In this document: piece after piece, positions 1 through 11,599 of the stretch
Numbering within the stretch: position 1 is the first letter of the stretch
How the letters are laid out: each line of letters opens with the position of its first letter
DNA from: Liolophura sinensis
Lineage: Eukaryota; Mollusca; Polyplacophora; Chitonida; Chitonidae
Direction: 5' to 3'
Assembly: GCF_032854445.1 (NCBI RefSeq)
Contig: NC_088307.1
Span: forward strand, 13,280,017 to 13,344,016
DNA: 64,000 nucleotides
Made by a program: the position numbers and the translations under genes
Notes under the pieces: model-generated
Database searches by the model: none
Told to the model about the DNA's origin: nothing
Seen by the model: only the letters and a program-made list of their open reading frames with translations

Positions 1-17
1 TAATTCTCTGTTACAGA

Positions 18-806
18 ATGCTGAAGTCCAGTCTACCCGTGGTATTCTTAGGGCTGTTTAGCCACACCATTCTGGCATCAGGAGCCCTAGAGACGAAGAG
101 TCGTCAGAAAAGAGAAGCGTTAGACGAAGATGCACCAACATGCGCAGACGACTACGCTGCTACGAGCGTTTGCGTGGCATGCGCAGATCTGCCCAGGGAA
201 TGGAACTTCCGCTCGAGGCGTGTTGTCAGAGTGATTTTGTCCAGATGATGTGCGCGGCCTGTCTTATGGATGTGGAAAGCTGCGCTAGAGAGACTGTAAA
301 TGTGAAGCTTGATGAACTCGCGTCTTTGAAGTCCGAACTTGATGAGGAAGACGCAGAGGATACCGGCTTGTCAAAGAGATTTGGGCGTTTATTCATGGGT
401 GCGGGCCCATACGGATATCGTTTACAATAACAGAGACAGAAAACGTTACGGACAGCTCTTCATGTCATCCAGGCCTTACTACCGCGCTCCGAACTCCTAC
501 AAGGAGAAACGCTTCGGCACTTTGTTCATGGGAAACGCGGGCTCCCACTATAGCAACGGCAGAGACAAGCGCTATGGCACTCTATTTATGCGCAAACGCT
601 TTGGCCGCCTTTTCTTGGATTCCGGTTACAAAAGCTGGAGAGATGAAAAACGATCACGTGAGAACGAACTTCCTATTGATCTGTCAGAGGAGAGCCGCCG
701 GAAGCGCTTCGGTCGTCTGTTTCTTTCAAATCCTGAGCGAAGCGGTAATGCTGATAAGAAAAAATGTGTAACATATCTCAAGTTCGCAAAAGTCTTTTTC
801 CGTTGA
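18..806 (+). CDS. Neuropeptide precursor with FGxLFM-type peptides, reading frame broken
   Basis: Secreted neuropeptide prohormone. The ATG at 18 directly follows an acceptor-like ctgttacag, so a 5' UTR exon probably lies upstream. A signal peptide (MLKSSLPVVFLGLFSHTILA) is followed by a cysteine-rich spacer (CADDY..CVAC, then LEACC..MMCAAC) and an acidic stretch. Six peptides start after KR: FGRLFMG, YGQLFM, FGTLFMG, YGTLFM, FGRLFLD and FGRLFLS. The stop is at 806. The frame runs 18-~200, then moves by -1 to about 200-430, then by +1 for about 400-806. These two compensating shifts may be consensus errors or real decay, because peptide motifs are intact on both sides. I do not recognise a named family. 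A Cys-rich head followed by KR-Y-G-x-x-F-M cores faintly recalls opioid precursors, but this is only a resemblance. Confidence 0.75.
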
Positions 807-2038
807 AGACTCTGTAGAACATTGTAAAAATTCTTGTTTTTTTTTTTTTTTCATTCCAGCGGTCTTGTACAACTCCCATGTTGTTCCTTGTGGATATAAA
901 AACAAACTTTACAGTCTTAAAAGTCTAACTATGTGGCACAAGAAAAATATGTTTAAGCCTTTCACGTAAAATTACTGTAGTTTTACACGAACCCAAGGGG
1001 AACAATATTTTACAAGGCACCACTTTTATTCCTTTTGACCTGGGTTAATGACTCTGAATCAATTAGCAAACCTCTGTTAATACGTGGGACGTCAAAAAAC
1101 AATTTTTCCCAATTAACAGCGAGTTCACATTTTGTCTTTCTTATAATATGTACACCATATAAGAAGAAGAAAATAGCCTGTAACGTAATTTCCAGGGGAA
1201 ACGCGAAAGTTATCAGTATCGAATGTCGAGAAGTTTTGACACAAGCAGTATGTACTGCCAAAATGTAGATATCGTGTGGTACATCAACGCCATCAAGTTT
1301 TCCAAAAGGTATGTAATTACTGTTTGTGATTAGGAAGAATTCAATTATAAACTTAGTACTGCAGAAAGATGAATCCAAATTCATCAGCGAATGTTTTACA
1401 AGATCGCAGGTGATTAGAGATTAACTTTGGCTTCGTTCACTCATTAACCTGTCCATCTTATAGAATATGGGACATATGGTTGAGTACGGCCTTTAAAACC
1501 AACGAAATAAATAAATAAATAAATAAAACAAAGCTGCAACTGAATCTCCGAGAGAGATATAAATAGATAACGATTTTGTCTGCGCATGAGAAAGAAGTTG
1601 TTCCAGTCATACATAACAGTCAAACAGCTACGAAAAGCTGAATTCTGTAATTTAAACAGGCCAATTTTACATTGACTTTTACACACCAAAAAACACGTAA
1701 ATTCCCAAGCAAACTGCGTGTATATGATGGTATGATAAATCGATACACTATAAGTAGATTTTATACTTCTCGAAAGCGTAGACCTAAATTTTCAGTGAAG
1801 ACTAAAAACTTAAGAATTACTACTGATGCATGCACTGAGCAAGAATATTGGAAAACATTCGAAGCATGTTGAGATAGGCGTATTTTTTTTTCTTGAATTA
1901 AACGGATCTTTACTGAGAGAAGATATGCGGTATCGTCCCCTTAATGTCTCACATCTAACCCAAAATGATTAATTCAAATAACAAATTAATTAATTATTTC
2001 ACTTGTTTATTGTTTAAACGTATTCGTATTCAATCTAT
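807..2038. other. Intergenic, little content
   Basis: 3' flank of the neuropeptide gene with a T-run at 836-850 and no clear AATAAA close to the stop. Apart from a short SINE tail at 1478-1528, I see no supported gene; the short ORFs here lack coding character. Confidence 0.5.
1478..1528 (+). repeat. SINE-A, 3' end only, degraded
   Basis: Remnant of the shared 3' end (ttgagtacggc, then aaaacc) followed by an (AAAT)n tail. Confidence 0.5.
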
Positions 2039-2190
2039 TAATTTATTTGACTGGTGGTTTACATCGTACTCAAGAATATGACGACGGCGGCCAGCATTAT
2101 AGTGGGAGGAAACCGAGCAGAACCCGAGGGAGACCCGCGATTATCCGCATGCTGGTGGGAGACACTTCCCACGTACGGCCGGAGAGAACA
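2039..2190 (-). repeat. SINE-A, 5'-truncated
   Basis: Reads tail to body on the plus strand: TTTATTTGA, tactcaagaatat, ggcggccagcattat, gtgggaggaaaccg, cccacgtacggccgg. The tRNA-like head is missing. Confidence 0.85.
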
Positions 2191-2711
2191 CCGTGTTCAA
2201 GAGTTGTCACTGGCGGCATTCAAGTATATGGGGGCGGAGAGAACCAGGGTCCGTGCATGGAGAAAAACACCAACCTTCACCAGGTACCTGCCAAACCTCT
2301 TTACATATAAAAGCCTCAAACAAAAGCAAGAGCTAGATTCGAAAAGCGACGTCATTGTTCAAATACCTGATAGACGCTTCCAACAATAGCTTTAATTATC
2401 TAAGATGGTGGAGAATCCTCTTTTACCACTGTAATTGTGCCTTTTCTTTAAAAAAATGTTTACATAACAGTGGTAGGGCAATTCCTTCCTAGATGTAGGA
2501 AAAAACTGACGAGGCAAGATTACCAGCGAATAGGTAGGTATTTACCATCATGAAATGGAGCAGGAAGATGTGCTAAATGTTTGAGGCATCGGATTAAAAT
2601 CTCAGTGGTTCTGCCAGGTCTCGTTTTAACATCAATAAAACGTGCTAAATTTCACTGCCTGGCTATTATGTAATTATGCTGAAATCAAAATTATGGTAGT
2701 CTGAAGTTTTC

Positions 2712-3152
2712 AAGAATAAATCTGAACGTACTTAACTTGACCAAGTCATCAAGAATAGATCTGAACGTTCTGGACTTGATCAAGTCATCAAGAATAGATC
2801 TGAACGTACTTAACTTGACCAAGTCATGAAGAATAAATCTGAACGTACTGGACTTGACCAAGTCATCATGAATAAATCTGAACGTAGTGGACTTTACCAA
2901 GTCATCAAAAATAAATCTGAACGTACTGGACTTGACCAAGTCATCAAGAAGAGATCTGAACGTTCTGGACTTGACCAAGTCATCAAGAATAAATCTGAAC
3001 GTACTGGACTTGACCAAGTCATCAAGAATAAATCTCAACGTAGTGGACTTGAACAAGCCATCATGAATAAATCTCAACGTAGTAAACTTGACCAAGTCAT
3101 CATGAATCAATCTGAACGTAGTGGACTTGACCAAGTCATCATGAATCAATCT
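2712..3152. repeat. 39-bp minisatellite, 11.3 copies
   Basis: Eleven full 39-bp units start at 2712, 2751, 2790 and so on to 3102, plus a partial unit at 3141. Each unit holds aataaatctgaacgta, then ggacttgaccaagtcat. The length is a multiple of three, so both strands stay open: 13-residue KNKSERTGLDQVI units on plus (2826-3170) and DDLVKSxTFRFI units on minus (2691-3212). No promoter, signal peptide or splice context marks either as a real protein. Confidence 0.95.
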
Positions 3153-3312
3153 GTTTGTGTACAACGGTAGAATGTGGTTTTGTATAATCACAGGATGGGG
3201 CGACTTCGGCACATAAGAAATCTCAACGCCGCACTTGAAGGATTACGTTCTATATATACCATATGTAATAAGACGACGTTTGTGTAGATTGTCTTGCGAA
3301 GTAGAGGAATGA

Positions 3313-3488
3313 ATTTATTTAATTTATTTATTTATTTGATTGGTGTTTTACGTGGTACTCAAGGATATTTCACTTATACGACTGCGGCCAGCATCATGGT
3401 GAGACGAAACTTGACAGGGCCCGGGGGGGGGGGGGCACCCACGACCATTCGCAGCTTGCTGACAGATCTTTCCACGTATGGAAGAGAA
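3313..3488 (-). repeat. SINE-A, 5'-truncated
   Basis: Tail, 3' core and body are clear (tgattggtgttttacg, tttcacttatacgac, cccacgaccattcgcag). It contains an internal G-run at 3423-3434. Confidence 0.85.
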
Positions 3489-4730
3489 ATCAAAGATTAT
3501 AGGCTCATGCAAGCGAAGTAGTATCCGAACGAATGGGGCTCAGCTGATCTAACGATGCATTGACGTGCCAAGCAAACAAAGCCACACTGACTTCTGGCGT
3601 CAAAACAGGATGAGTTGCAAAATTTCGAAAATACCCAAGGGCATTGGGTAATTCCGTCGCTAAAAATTTCCATTCCGAAGTCCACTTAACTCATACTTTC
3701 AATTTTGTCCAAGTATCTCGATGTGAGGAAATAGGCCTTTAAAAGCCATTTGAAAAATAACTGGGTAACATTTGCGTTGATATTTCACTGAACAATTGCG
3801 TGATTTCTGTTCATTTAATTGTCAGTCAACAGGGAAGCTTTTGCCTGAATGTTGTTCAAAGGCTTATGAAATTCCAGTTGTGATGAAAAAACGAGCCTGA
3901 TTCCAGTTATAGTGAGGTTTTGCGTCCTTCCGCCTACCCGGCCTCCCGTTTCCGGTCTTTCCGCTGAAGGGTTTGGGCGGGAATCGATCCCTTCCTAATG
4001 GAGTTTTCGTGCTCCTATTATGTTTATGAAGTGGCCACTTCCGGGACAACTACTCCAATCCATTCTAGAGCGGACTCATTAGCAATTGTGCTCAGGAAGC
4101 CTGTATTATGTATTCCCCTTTGAACCTGCCACATTCTCCATCATGTTTCTGTACAGGGAGACATGATTGAGTTTTACCCTCCCCCCCCCCCAACCCCCCG
4201 GTCCCCAACTCCATATACCAGTATACAAGATTGGTAAGGTAAGATTGTCAGGCAATTTACCTCATCCAGGGTTTACATGGCGAGGATGCCAAAACTTCAT
4301 ACGCAGTCTTCACTATATTTTTTCATATTACATTTATATTAGTCTATCAACATTACAACAAAGTTGTAATCTCAACTAATTGTAGTAAAGTATTATTTAC
4401 GTATACCGGGGAGCATATTACATTACCTCCAACAGGCACCTGTAAGTTTCTCCCTGGAAATAGAGCATGAATAATATAGCAGTTAGAGCTTAATATTGCT
4501 CCCAGTATTATTCTGGTGATATTAAGACGTTTCCTATATCGGCAAGCCCAACCGGTATATTTAATAATACTAGTATACTACTTGTCATGCCGTGAACAAT
4601 ACACAAGACGCGCCACGCAGGGCTGATCAGTATTCACCTGTACTGAATGTCAAGAGAGCAATTACGAAGATAGCCCGATGCAAAGCTGTCTTCTATAGGT
4701 ATCTATCCATTTATCGAAACAGATATTGGA
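3489..4730. other. Intergenic, possible old tRNA-like repeat
   Basis: No gene seen. At about 3900-4050 a GC-richer patch has a B-box-like gggatcgattcccg on the minus strand, compatible with a degraded tRNA-derived repeat. C-runs lie at 4180-4200. Confidence 0.4.
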
Positions 4731-4897
4731 TTTATTTATTTATTTATTTGTTATTTAATTGGTGTTTTACACCAAACTCAAGAATATTTCACTTATACGA
4801 CGGCGGCCAGCATTATGGTGGGTGGAAACCGGGCACAACCTGGGGGAAACCCAAGACCATCTGCAGGTTGCTGACAGACCTTCCCACGTACGGCCGA
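4731..4897 (-). repeat. SINE-A, 5'-truncated
   Basis: (TTTA)n tail, tactcaagaatatttcac, ggcggccagcattatggtg and cccacgtacggccga on the plus strand. Confidence 0.85.
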
Positions 4898-5575
4898 TGA
4901 TCGATTCTATTATCATTTACGTTATCCAACTATAATCCCAAGACTCCAGACACGATCATGTTGTTCAAAGCTGTGTTAAAAGGTAAGAGTTTGTGGAATC
5001 TCGAGATAACGGTGAAATGACTGTAATGATTCCTGTCTGATCACAGATCACACACAGATCACAGATTGAAAAAGTGACACTGGATTCTGTTCGGACTAAC
5101 ATAAGATTCCCTCGAGATAAGAATATTGATTCAGGCTACCATTTATTATTTCATAAGTTGACATTATGTTCAAGTGGTCTCTGATATTTACACTGTAGAT
5201 GTGCCAATGATGTAGACCATGGGACTATCGACGTGATTAAATTCTGTTCGCTTTGCTGGACGAGCGCTCTAAAATACTGAACACCTCTAGATTAGTGCGT
5301 CTTGAAAAACACGAGGGCCATTTTGCAGGAAATTTCATCCCGCTTTATTACCTGATGGGAATGGCCCTTGTTCTAGCGTAAACCGGCACATGGTCCTTAC
5401 CAGAAAACAATTGTCGAAAATGGTATTTTTTATTAATGTTTATTTAAATATGTGTAAATAGCACCCAAGATATAAATTAGAAAGAAATATTGCGCAAATT
5501 ATTTTCATTAAATAATTATTTTTCAGTAAATACTGTATTTCACGAAAGATATCACGAAAAATTCCGTGTACCCCT
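4898..5575. other. Intergenic, 3' flank of the EndoG-like exon
   Basis: No gene seen. It is AT-rich at 5400-5530 and contains the polyadenylation motifs listed separately. Confidence 0.4.
5429..5444 (-). promoter_or_regulatory. Candidate polyadenylation signals (two AATAAA)
   Basis: Two minus-strand AATAAA hexamers (5429-5434 and 5439-5444) lie about 135-145 bp past the stop of the nuclease exon, a usual distance. AT-rich DNA makes chance occurrence possible. Confidence 0.4.
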
Positions 5576-5942
5576 TCAGTTATGTTTTGAATTCCATCGA
5601 GTGTTTTGACTTCGTCGTGCTCTAAAAAAATTTATATATCCGTCATAGTCATCGTCCTTGCCGGAGATTTCTTTACATATCACACCGTTGTTTTCCAGGA
5701 ACGAGAAAAATTTCATTCCGGAAAGAACATGCACATCTTTATTACTGGCAATGAACTCGTCGATCTGAGCAGAGTCGTCGACTCGTACATTGGGCATGAT
5801 GAAGGACAACATGTAATATCTGTAATGACGTTTCTTCTCCATTCGCCCAATCAGCATGGTTTTAAACAGATGCGTCGGAACTGCTACGCGGTTTCCACCT
5901 ATCACGTGGTAGCTTACATACTGCTCCCCGTTCCGATCTCTT
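5576..5942 (-). CDS. EndoG/EXOG-like DNA/RNA non-specific endonuclease, last exon
   Basis: C-terminal exon of a beta-beta-alpha-Me family nuclease. After an acceptor (ttattttatttcag) the exon opens in phase and reads RDRNGEQYVSYHVIGGNRVA, VPTHLFK, then MPNVRVDD, IDEFIASNKDVHVLSGMKFF. This follows the order of EndoG and EXOG (VIGxNxVAVPTHFFKV, then PNxxV, then LE..SGL.F). It ends KEISGKDDDYDGYINFFRAR.. and stops at 5576, giving 121 codons. The tail with one Cys and basic RARR resembles EXOG more than EndoG. The catalytic DRGH/SRGH part belongs to earlier exons, expected at higher coordinates. I searched that stretch for RGH codons and found none, so this could be a lone exon from a broken copy. 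The frame itself is intact. Confidence 0.8.
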
Positions 5943-7150
5943 CTGAAATAAAATAAGTGTTTTTCATAGGATCAAAGTTTTGTTCTTTGCTTTTTGTTTG
6001 GTATCTTCCAAAGAAGTTGAAAAATTCCCCTCATTAAGCCAACAGTTAGGTTATTAGCCCAGCCATTATAATGTTTTTTAAGTTTTGTTGGCCCGAGAAG
6101 TGTTGACATATCTTGACAGTGAGCAAACTGTTATTAATATTAAGGAAAGGTTCGTGGTCAATTATAAATTTGATGACAAAAAGGGTCGATCCACATTGGT
6201 TACTATTGTATGTACAATAGAACAAAACAACGTGTTAAATGAGAGGGTTTTTTTTTTGTCATCTTGAATTATCACATCTCTGTATTTCTTGTTTTCTTCA
6301 AAACTATACAATTTATGGGGCCTCCATTGTATTTACTAATTTGATTCAACCCGCGGAGGGTCATTGGAGGGCCCAGTTTCCTCCCACACACCGTGTATAA
6401 TTCTGGTCTCCTTCGTGTAAATGAAATATTCTTGAGCACAGCGTAAAAAGGCGTTCAAATTAATAAATAATTTGACTCATTTATCATTTTACCTGTATAA
6501 CAACGGCTTGATTGATGTATTTCACTAAGTTTCATTGTTTCAGTGTCTTACCGTGGTATGTACAAAGGTCCTGTATACAGGTGAACACAGGTGCTGATTA
6601 GGGCAATGTCCCGTACCCCCTCCTCTAACTGATGCCAGATACCCTGATTAAAACCCTGACCCACCTGCATAACAAACCAGGAAATAACGAGGATCAGAGG
6701 TGTGTATATGGTACACAGTCATCCAGTGGTTCTCAGATTAGTATTGCTTAAAATAGAAATGAAGTAGCTCTGAGTATTGAAGTGATATTATTAGCCTATA
6801 TTTCGGTCACTGTGTTTGTGCCATCATCAGGAAATATGTATAGTGAAAGTGAAATTATAAATTTGGCGTTTTCCAAGCCCTGAAATGGGATGATGCACGC
6901 CACCAAATATGTGCAGTAAAGAACACATAGGCTTACATACATGTAGCTGCGTAGATGTACAATGCATGCAAGTATAAAAACAAAATAAAGCATGGTAAGT
7001 TAGCAGAAAGGCATGAAAGATTGAGCGTGAATTAAATTATAGTAAGCTGGTATAAGAGGTATTGCATGAAATACTGGAAATATTGGTGCACAATCAAATA
7101 TCCAAAAGAGGTACAACAATGAGATAAATGATCTATATGTGTTCACACAA
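5943..7150. other. Non-genic stretch upstream of the nuclease exon
   Basis: Holds a degraded SINE-A (6346-6472) and AT-rich sequence. No further nuclease exon was recognised. Confidence 0.4.
6346..6472 (+). repeat. SINE-A, degraded
   Basis: Cagtttcctcccacacacc, aaatgaaatattcttgagca and gcgtaaaaaggcgttcaaat followed by AATAAATAA; heavily diverged. Confidence 0.6.
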
Positions 7151-7490
7151 AAATCATTTGTGTTGTATGAACGCAAACTTGTGTTCTTTTCAACAAAAGT
7201 CTAGGGTCATATTTGGATGTTTTGCACGTGCTGGATTCAGTCTATCTTGCGTAGAATGAACACAAGATCTTGTGTTAAAAGAACTGAACACAAGATGTGT
7301 TGCAAAATATACAAGTTTGTGTTGCAAAATAGACAAGTTTGTGTTGCAAAATAGACAAGTTTGTGTTGTACAAACACAAGTTAGGTAACCTGCATAAATT
7401 ACCTCATTTTGGTTCAACACACGTTTGTGTTTTATTATTTTGTAACACAAACATGCACTTCACATTAATTTAACACATCCCTTTGTTGAG
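7150..7490. repeat. TTGTGT/ACACAA-rich element with 22-bp tandem units
   Basis: Dense alternating TTGTGT and ACACAA words. Three to four near-identical 21-22 bp units (acaagtttgtgttgcaaaat) run through 7290-7370. The opposing words could fold as hairpins, so a palindromic non-autonomous DNA element is likely. Confidence 0.6.
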
Positions 7491-7734
7491 TGATTGTTAG
7501 ACTTTGTTTTGTGTGAGTGTGTGTGTGTGGTTTTTTTTTTTTTTTTGGTTTTTTTAGTGTTCAGAGAAAGTTATACCTTTGAAAGCTGAAGTTTTCCAAT
7601 TTATAAATCCATTGACAAAAAACCAATAACAAACAAAGCCACCTCCTTATATATTACTAAAATGCCAGTCAGTTCTCCTAATATATACAGAGTTGGTTTT
7701 GTTTGTTGTTGATTTTCTTTTTAAGTTTTTACGT

Positions 7735-7920
7735 CACATTCATCATTTTTTTCTCAGTCATATCACCACGGTGTCTGCTCCTACAAGGCGAGCGATGCTT
7801 TCGAGATGATTATAGTCCTGCATCACTGCGCCGCCATTCAAAAGACACCTAGCCTGAAACAACCTCGTCTGTCTGACGTTAGCTGGTGTCCAGTGGTCGG
7901 TCTGGCGGCTTAGCCCTTAA
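7735..7920 (-). repeat. SINE-B-related, degraded
   Basis: Cagtcatatcaccacggtgt, ctcctacaaggcgag and tgcatcactgcgccg parallel the reversed SINE-B copy at 30889-31222 and the copy at 11600-11882. Confidence 0.5.
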
Positions 7921-9233
7921 CATGTTTCAAGTACGGGCCTCCGTTAGTAATAATCTCCAGGATATAGATACACTATATAGAGTTACAATGCAACGTCAGG
8001 TGCATGATGCAGTCTAATAGACTTCAGCCGAACTTCAAAACAATGTACCATGCTAAAATAATATTGTGACAAATCTTAGGAAGTTCTATTTTGATACTAG
8101 AGCCGTCTTGGACTTTTATGACCAAACTGATATTTAAGTGTTAAGTTCAAGAAATAATACCGCAAGTTAATACTAAGTCTGATTGAATTCGAGATTCTTT
8201 TGCAAGGACATTCCACTTGATCGGAAATGTAGGGGTTGTAGGTAGAGCCTGCAGTTATCGCCTGCGTAAACTGCTCAAGAGCTTTTTCTTTTTGTTCACA
8301 CACTGGATTTATAAATGACCAAGACCTAACCATTTGTGGTGAAACACGGAGAAAAGTGAAAAGGCAAAGAGAGCTCAAAACAGAAGTCTGCAGCACCAGA
8401 AATAGGCTGCGGGAAATCAGGAAATCATATCAAAGAATTCTTGAATTTAAATGCATTCAAATGCTTAAATTTTAACAGATTTGTGGATCTTATTGCCTGT
8501 GCCAAGTTACCGGTATTTTAATATCTCACCAACTGTTCTGTCATCTACTGGCGAAATGCTTTTTGAACATTATTTATGCAATATTTTACTCCCATATAAT
8601 AAGAGCTGTTTCAACATTAAATGCTTTGTTTAGTGTGGCGCTCTATTTATGCCATGAAAAAGGGAAAACTCGAAAAACTCCCCGAAACTGAACGCACCTT
8701 AAAATTGACATAAACATTCAAAGGTCAAAATCGACTTTATGTGTCCCTTAACATTCCCTTAACATACATTAAAGCATGATGACATGAAAACTGAACATCG
8801 AGTGTAGGATGTGCCAAGTTTTGGGTTTCGACACAAATGCTTTTTCGTGATACAAAGTGTTTGGCATGGTGACGTCAGATTATTCTCACATATCGTTCAA
8901 AACGGAGGGTTTTCTTTCACTTTAGCAAAACCAAACCCCTAGGTACCCATGCGTTTTATATCTTTCTTCTTTATCAATATGATCGGTAACTCGCCCAAAT
9001 GTTTCTTCTGGCGACTGCAAGCAGGCGAAGAAAAACGACACAAATTTTTGCCAAGGTTTTGAATGTGTTAGAATAGAAATGAACGATTTCTTGGCGTGAC
9101 ATGTTGTAATATGTATTGTAGTGCTGACGAATGTCGACATCGCTTGTCATCAGTTCAATATATACAGCATTTCACGGTAAGATATCGTTTATTTATGAAC
9201 GGAACTACACATGCATAAATGATGTCAGCCTTA
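7921..9233. other. Non-genic stretch, no supported gene
   Basis: Two minus-strand ORFs (8097-8396 and 8922-9140) show no recognisable domain. Nothing else stands out. Confidence 0.35.
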
Positions 9234-9365
9234 CACTCAAAAAAATAATCTGTTAAATTTAACAGAAATTCTGTTGTCTGAGTGATGCTTAAATGTGTAA
9301 CACAGTAATGTGTCTCATTCAACCTAATCTCATGTTAGTCTAATAGAATGTGTGTTATATTTAAA
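9234..9365 (-). mobile_element. TTAACAGATTA MITE, one end
   Basis: Terminal acactcaaaaaaataatc and tgttaaatttaacag, then tctgagtgatgc and gtgttatattta. This is the reverse complement of the right part of the copy at 42241-42499; its other end is lost. Confidence 0.7.
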
Positions 9366-10375
9366 GCGAACCTAAAATTTGTCACTATATGTACATGAGG
9401 AAAATGATATAGGACACAGTTATCACAAAAGAAAAATATGTAAAAAAATTCTTTGAAAAAAGTTTTGAAAGCCGAGAAGACGAAGTTCACCACTGAGGAT
9501 ATGGCACTGACGGACATTTCACTCCGAGTAGCCATGTTGTAGAAGCCCTTATGAACTTGGCCAATCACTAGCGCTAAAAGCGACAGGTGATAATTGGATG
9601 TCATCTCAAAAACGCTATTAACTCCCGATTGTCAGTGTGGTTTCTTATAGTGAATAGATATCGATGCAATAAATTGGATTTTGCGGTTAATTTGAATGTT
9701 AAACTGATGCATTTTGAGCCACACATTTATGAGCAGGGAACTGAGAACGGCTGCCCGTGTCACAATGCGTACATGTTGGGCAGGATACTGCAGTAACTTG
9801 TCAGGGTGAGCTGACAAGAAAACCGCCTCGAAAGACTCATTGCTTGAAGAAAAATATTGTGACTTTGCATTATTATTCCGTAGCAATGTCAAATTTATAA
9901 CAAAAATCTCTCCAAAATCTGAATGAAAGGGTCTGTTTTCAGTCAGAAGGTCCTGCTATGTTCGGTAAATCCCCTGAAGTCGGTACAGCCAACTGGGCCA
10001 AATGCGTAGATCCATACACGACGAGGGCGAGCAACAACGCTATAACACGACGCTTGTGTCCACGAACATCGCCCTGGCCGAGCGTCAAAATAAAAGAAAC
10101 ATCGGCTCTGATACTCTTTGGTGGGGTATCAGGCATTATTGTTTGTATTTTCTCTTTATCACATTGTTTAATACCGATGGTACGGGAGAGTTCCTAGGTT
10201 GTTTGACGTCACTCTAGATAGCTGTAACATGGCATCACCAAATGAGTGGCTAGGTACTGACGATTGTTTGCTATTTATTTTGTTGACAAGCGGTGTAGAA
10301 TTTTTAAAATATTTTTAGAACATTTCTGGAATACTACTTTATTAATTAATTTAGCTTTAGTGGCTGATTGTATAT

Positions 10376-10475
10376 TGACTTTAACAGAATAATCTGCTGC
10401 AAAAGAATACATTCTAGCATCACTCAGATAACAAACTTTCTGTTAAATGTAACGGACCAATTTTTTGACTATACT
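10376..10475 (+). mobile_element. TTAACAGATTA MITE, right end
   Basis: Aatacattctagcatcactc, ttctgttaaatgtaac and attttttgacta match the right third of the copies at 42241 and 48289. Confidence 0.7.
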
Positions 10476-10903
10476 ATTGAGTATCGTAGCCTGTATATTT
10501 CAATGTAAAGTATTTTGCAGTACACAAATTTAAGCATAGACAAGGTGAGTTCCCTAAATGTACCAATAAATTTGCCAAGCCAATCCAGTGCAGTTTAAAG
10601 ATATTTGCTGCCTCATCGGTACTGGGTTTTATTTTTTGGAATGTGATTTCGGCGATTGGCCTGATATTTCCATGCCTCGATGGCCTTGTAGTAATGACTG
10701 AAAATTGTTCTTGAAGTCTCTCGAGAGATACTGTCAGACGAGTATTGGAATCGATCAAGAATTGCTCTTGTCGATAATATGCAGGTTTTTAGGTTATTCT
10801 TTGAACTGCTTATTTCTTGGCGTAACCTGCCATTTGGACATTACATCGGAACGTGACACCGGTATTGATGAAGACTGCAACATATGCAGGTCTGCCTTCC
10901 TTT

Positions 10904-11119
10904 CTTTATTTATTTATTTTATTTCTTCCACTAGTACAACGGCAGCCAGCATTGTGGCGAGTAGATAGAGGACCAGTGGAAAACGCGCGACTATCGACAG
11001 GCTAATGGCAGACCTTCTGACCTTTGACCTGAGAGGAAGCCTGCATGAACTGGATTCATATCCACCACATGGTTCCCGAGTCATTGTGCCTGTGCTACCA
11101 CACTAACCACTCAGCCTCA
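10904..11119 (-). repeat. SINE-A, near full length, diverged
   Basis: (TTTA)n tail, cggcagccagcattgtgg, gagaggaagcctgcatg, tgaactggattc and a head-like accactcagcct. The 3' core next to the tail is deleted. Confidence 0.75.
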
Positions 11120-11255
11120 CTTCGATATAAAGCTTCCACTTAGCTACAGAATGCTAATCATAAAACTGATACCCGTTTACTTTGTGCTCCCTTCAAGTTT
11201 GTCGAGCAATAATAGGATAGTTTTGGTATAAGCTGAACTTACCGTTGTACTCCCT

Positions 11256-11480
11256 GAGCCCAGTTGTTCAAAAGTGGTGTAAAGCTTAATACCATATTTA
11301 ACTTTAAGCCAAATCTTCAATTTTCTACTTAGCCTACCAGTATTTTAAGTATGAGCTGAAACTGTCGCTGTTATATTTTTACTGTGAGAACTGCATTGGC
11401 TGCTGAGTTTGGCTAAATTTTAAATATAAAATATGACTTAATAACAGTATTAGCTAATACACTTTTGAATAACTGGGCCC
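11256..11480. mobile_element. Short TIR element (MITE)
   Basis: Inverted ends gagcccagttgttcaaaag at 11256-11274 and cacttttgaataactgggcc at about 11460-11479 bracket 225 bp of non-coding, AT-rich sequence. Confidence 0.75.
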
Positions 11481-11599
11481 TGCAATTAAACCAGTTTAAG
11501 CCCACAAAACGTCATCGCCAAAAAAAAATGGAATGAATAACTGACTATAAAGCTGAGGCCAATCGACGGCTTTAGTTGAGTGTGGTATAATAGCTATGA

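Noticed and set aside
2826-3170. Long repeat ORFs KNKSERTGLDQVI as a repeat protein
   Set aside because: Opened by a 39-bp minisatellite on both strands; no signal peptide, promoter or splice evidence.
2691-3212. CRISPR-like array
   Set aside because: Units are contiguous with no unique spacers, and the host is an animal.
8097-8396. Minus-strand ORF with hydrophobic start
   Set aside because: Begins with GTG, shows no domain, and no link to the nuclease exon at 5576 could be made.
9939-10136. Minus-strand ORF with a hydrophobic stretch (RRVIALLLALVVYGS), possible first exon of the nuclease gene
   Set aside because: No convincing donor and no intervening catalytic exon; too weak to annotate.
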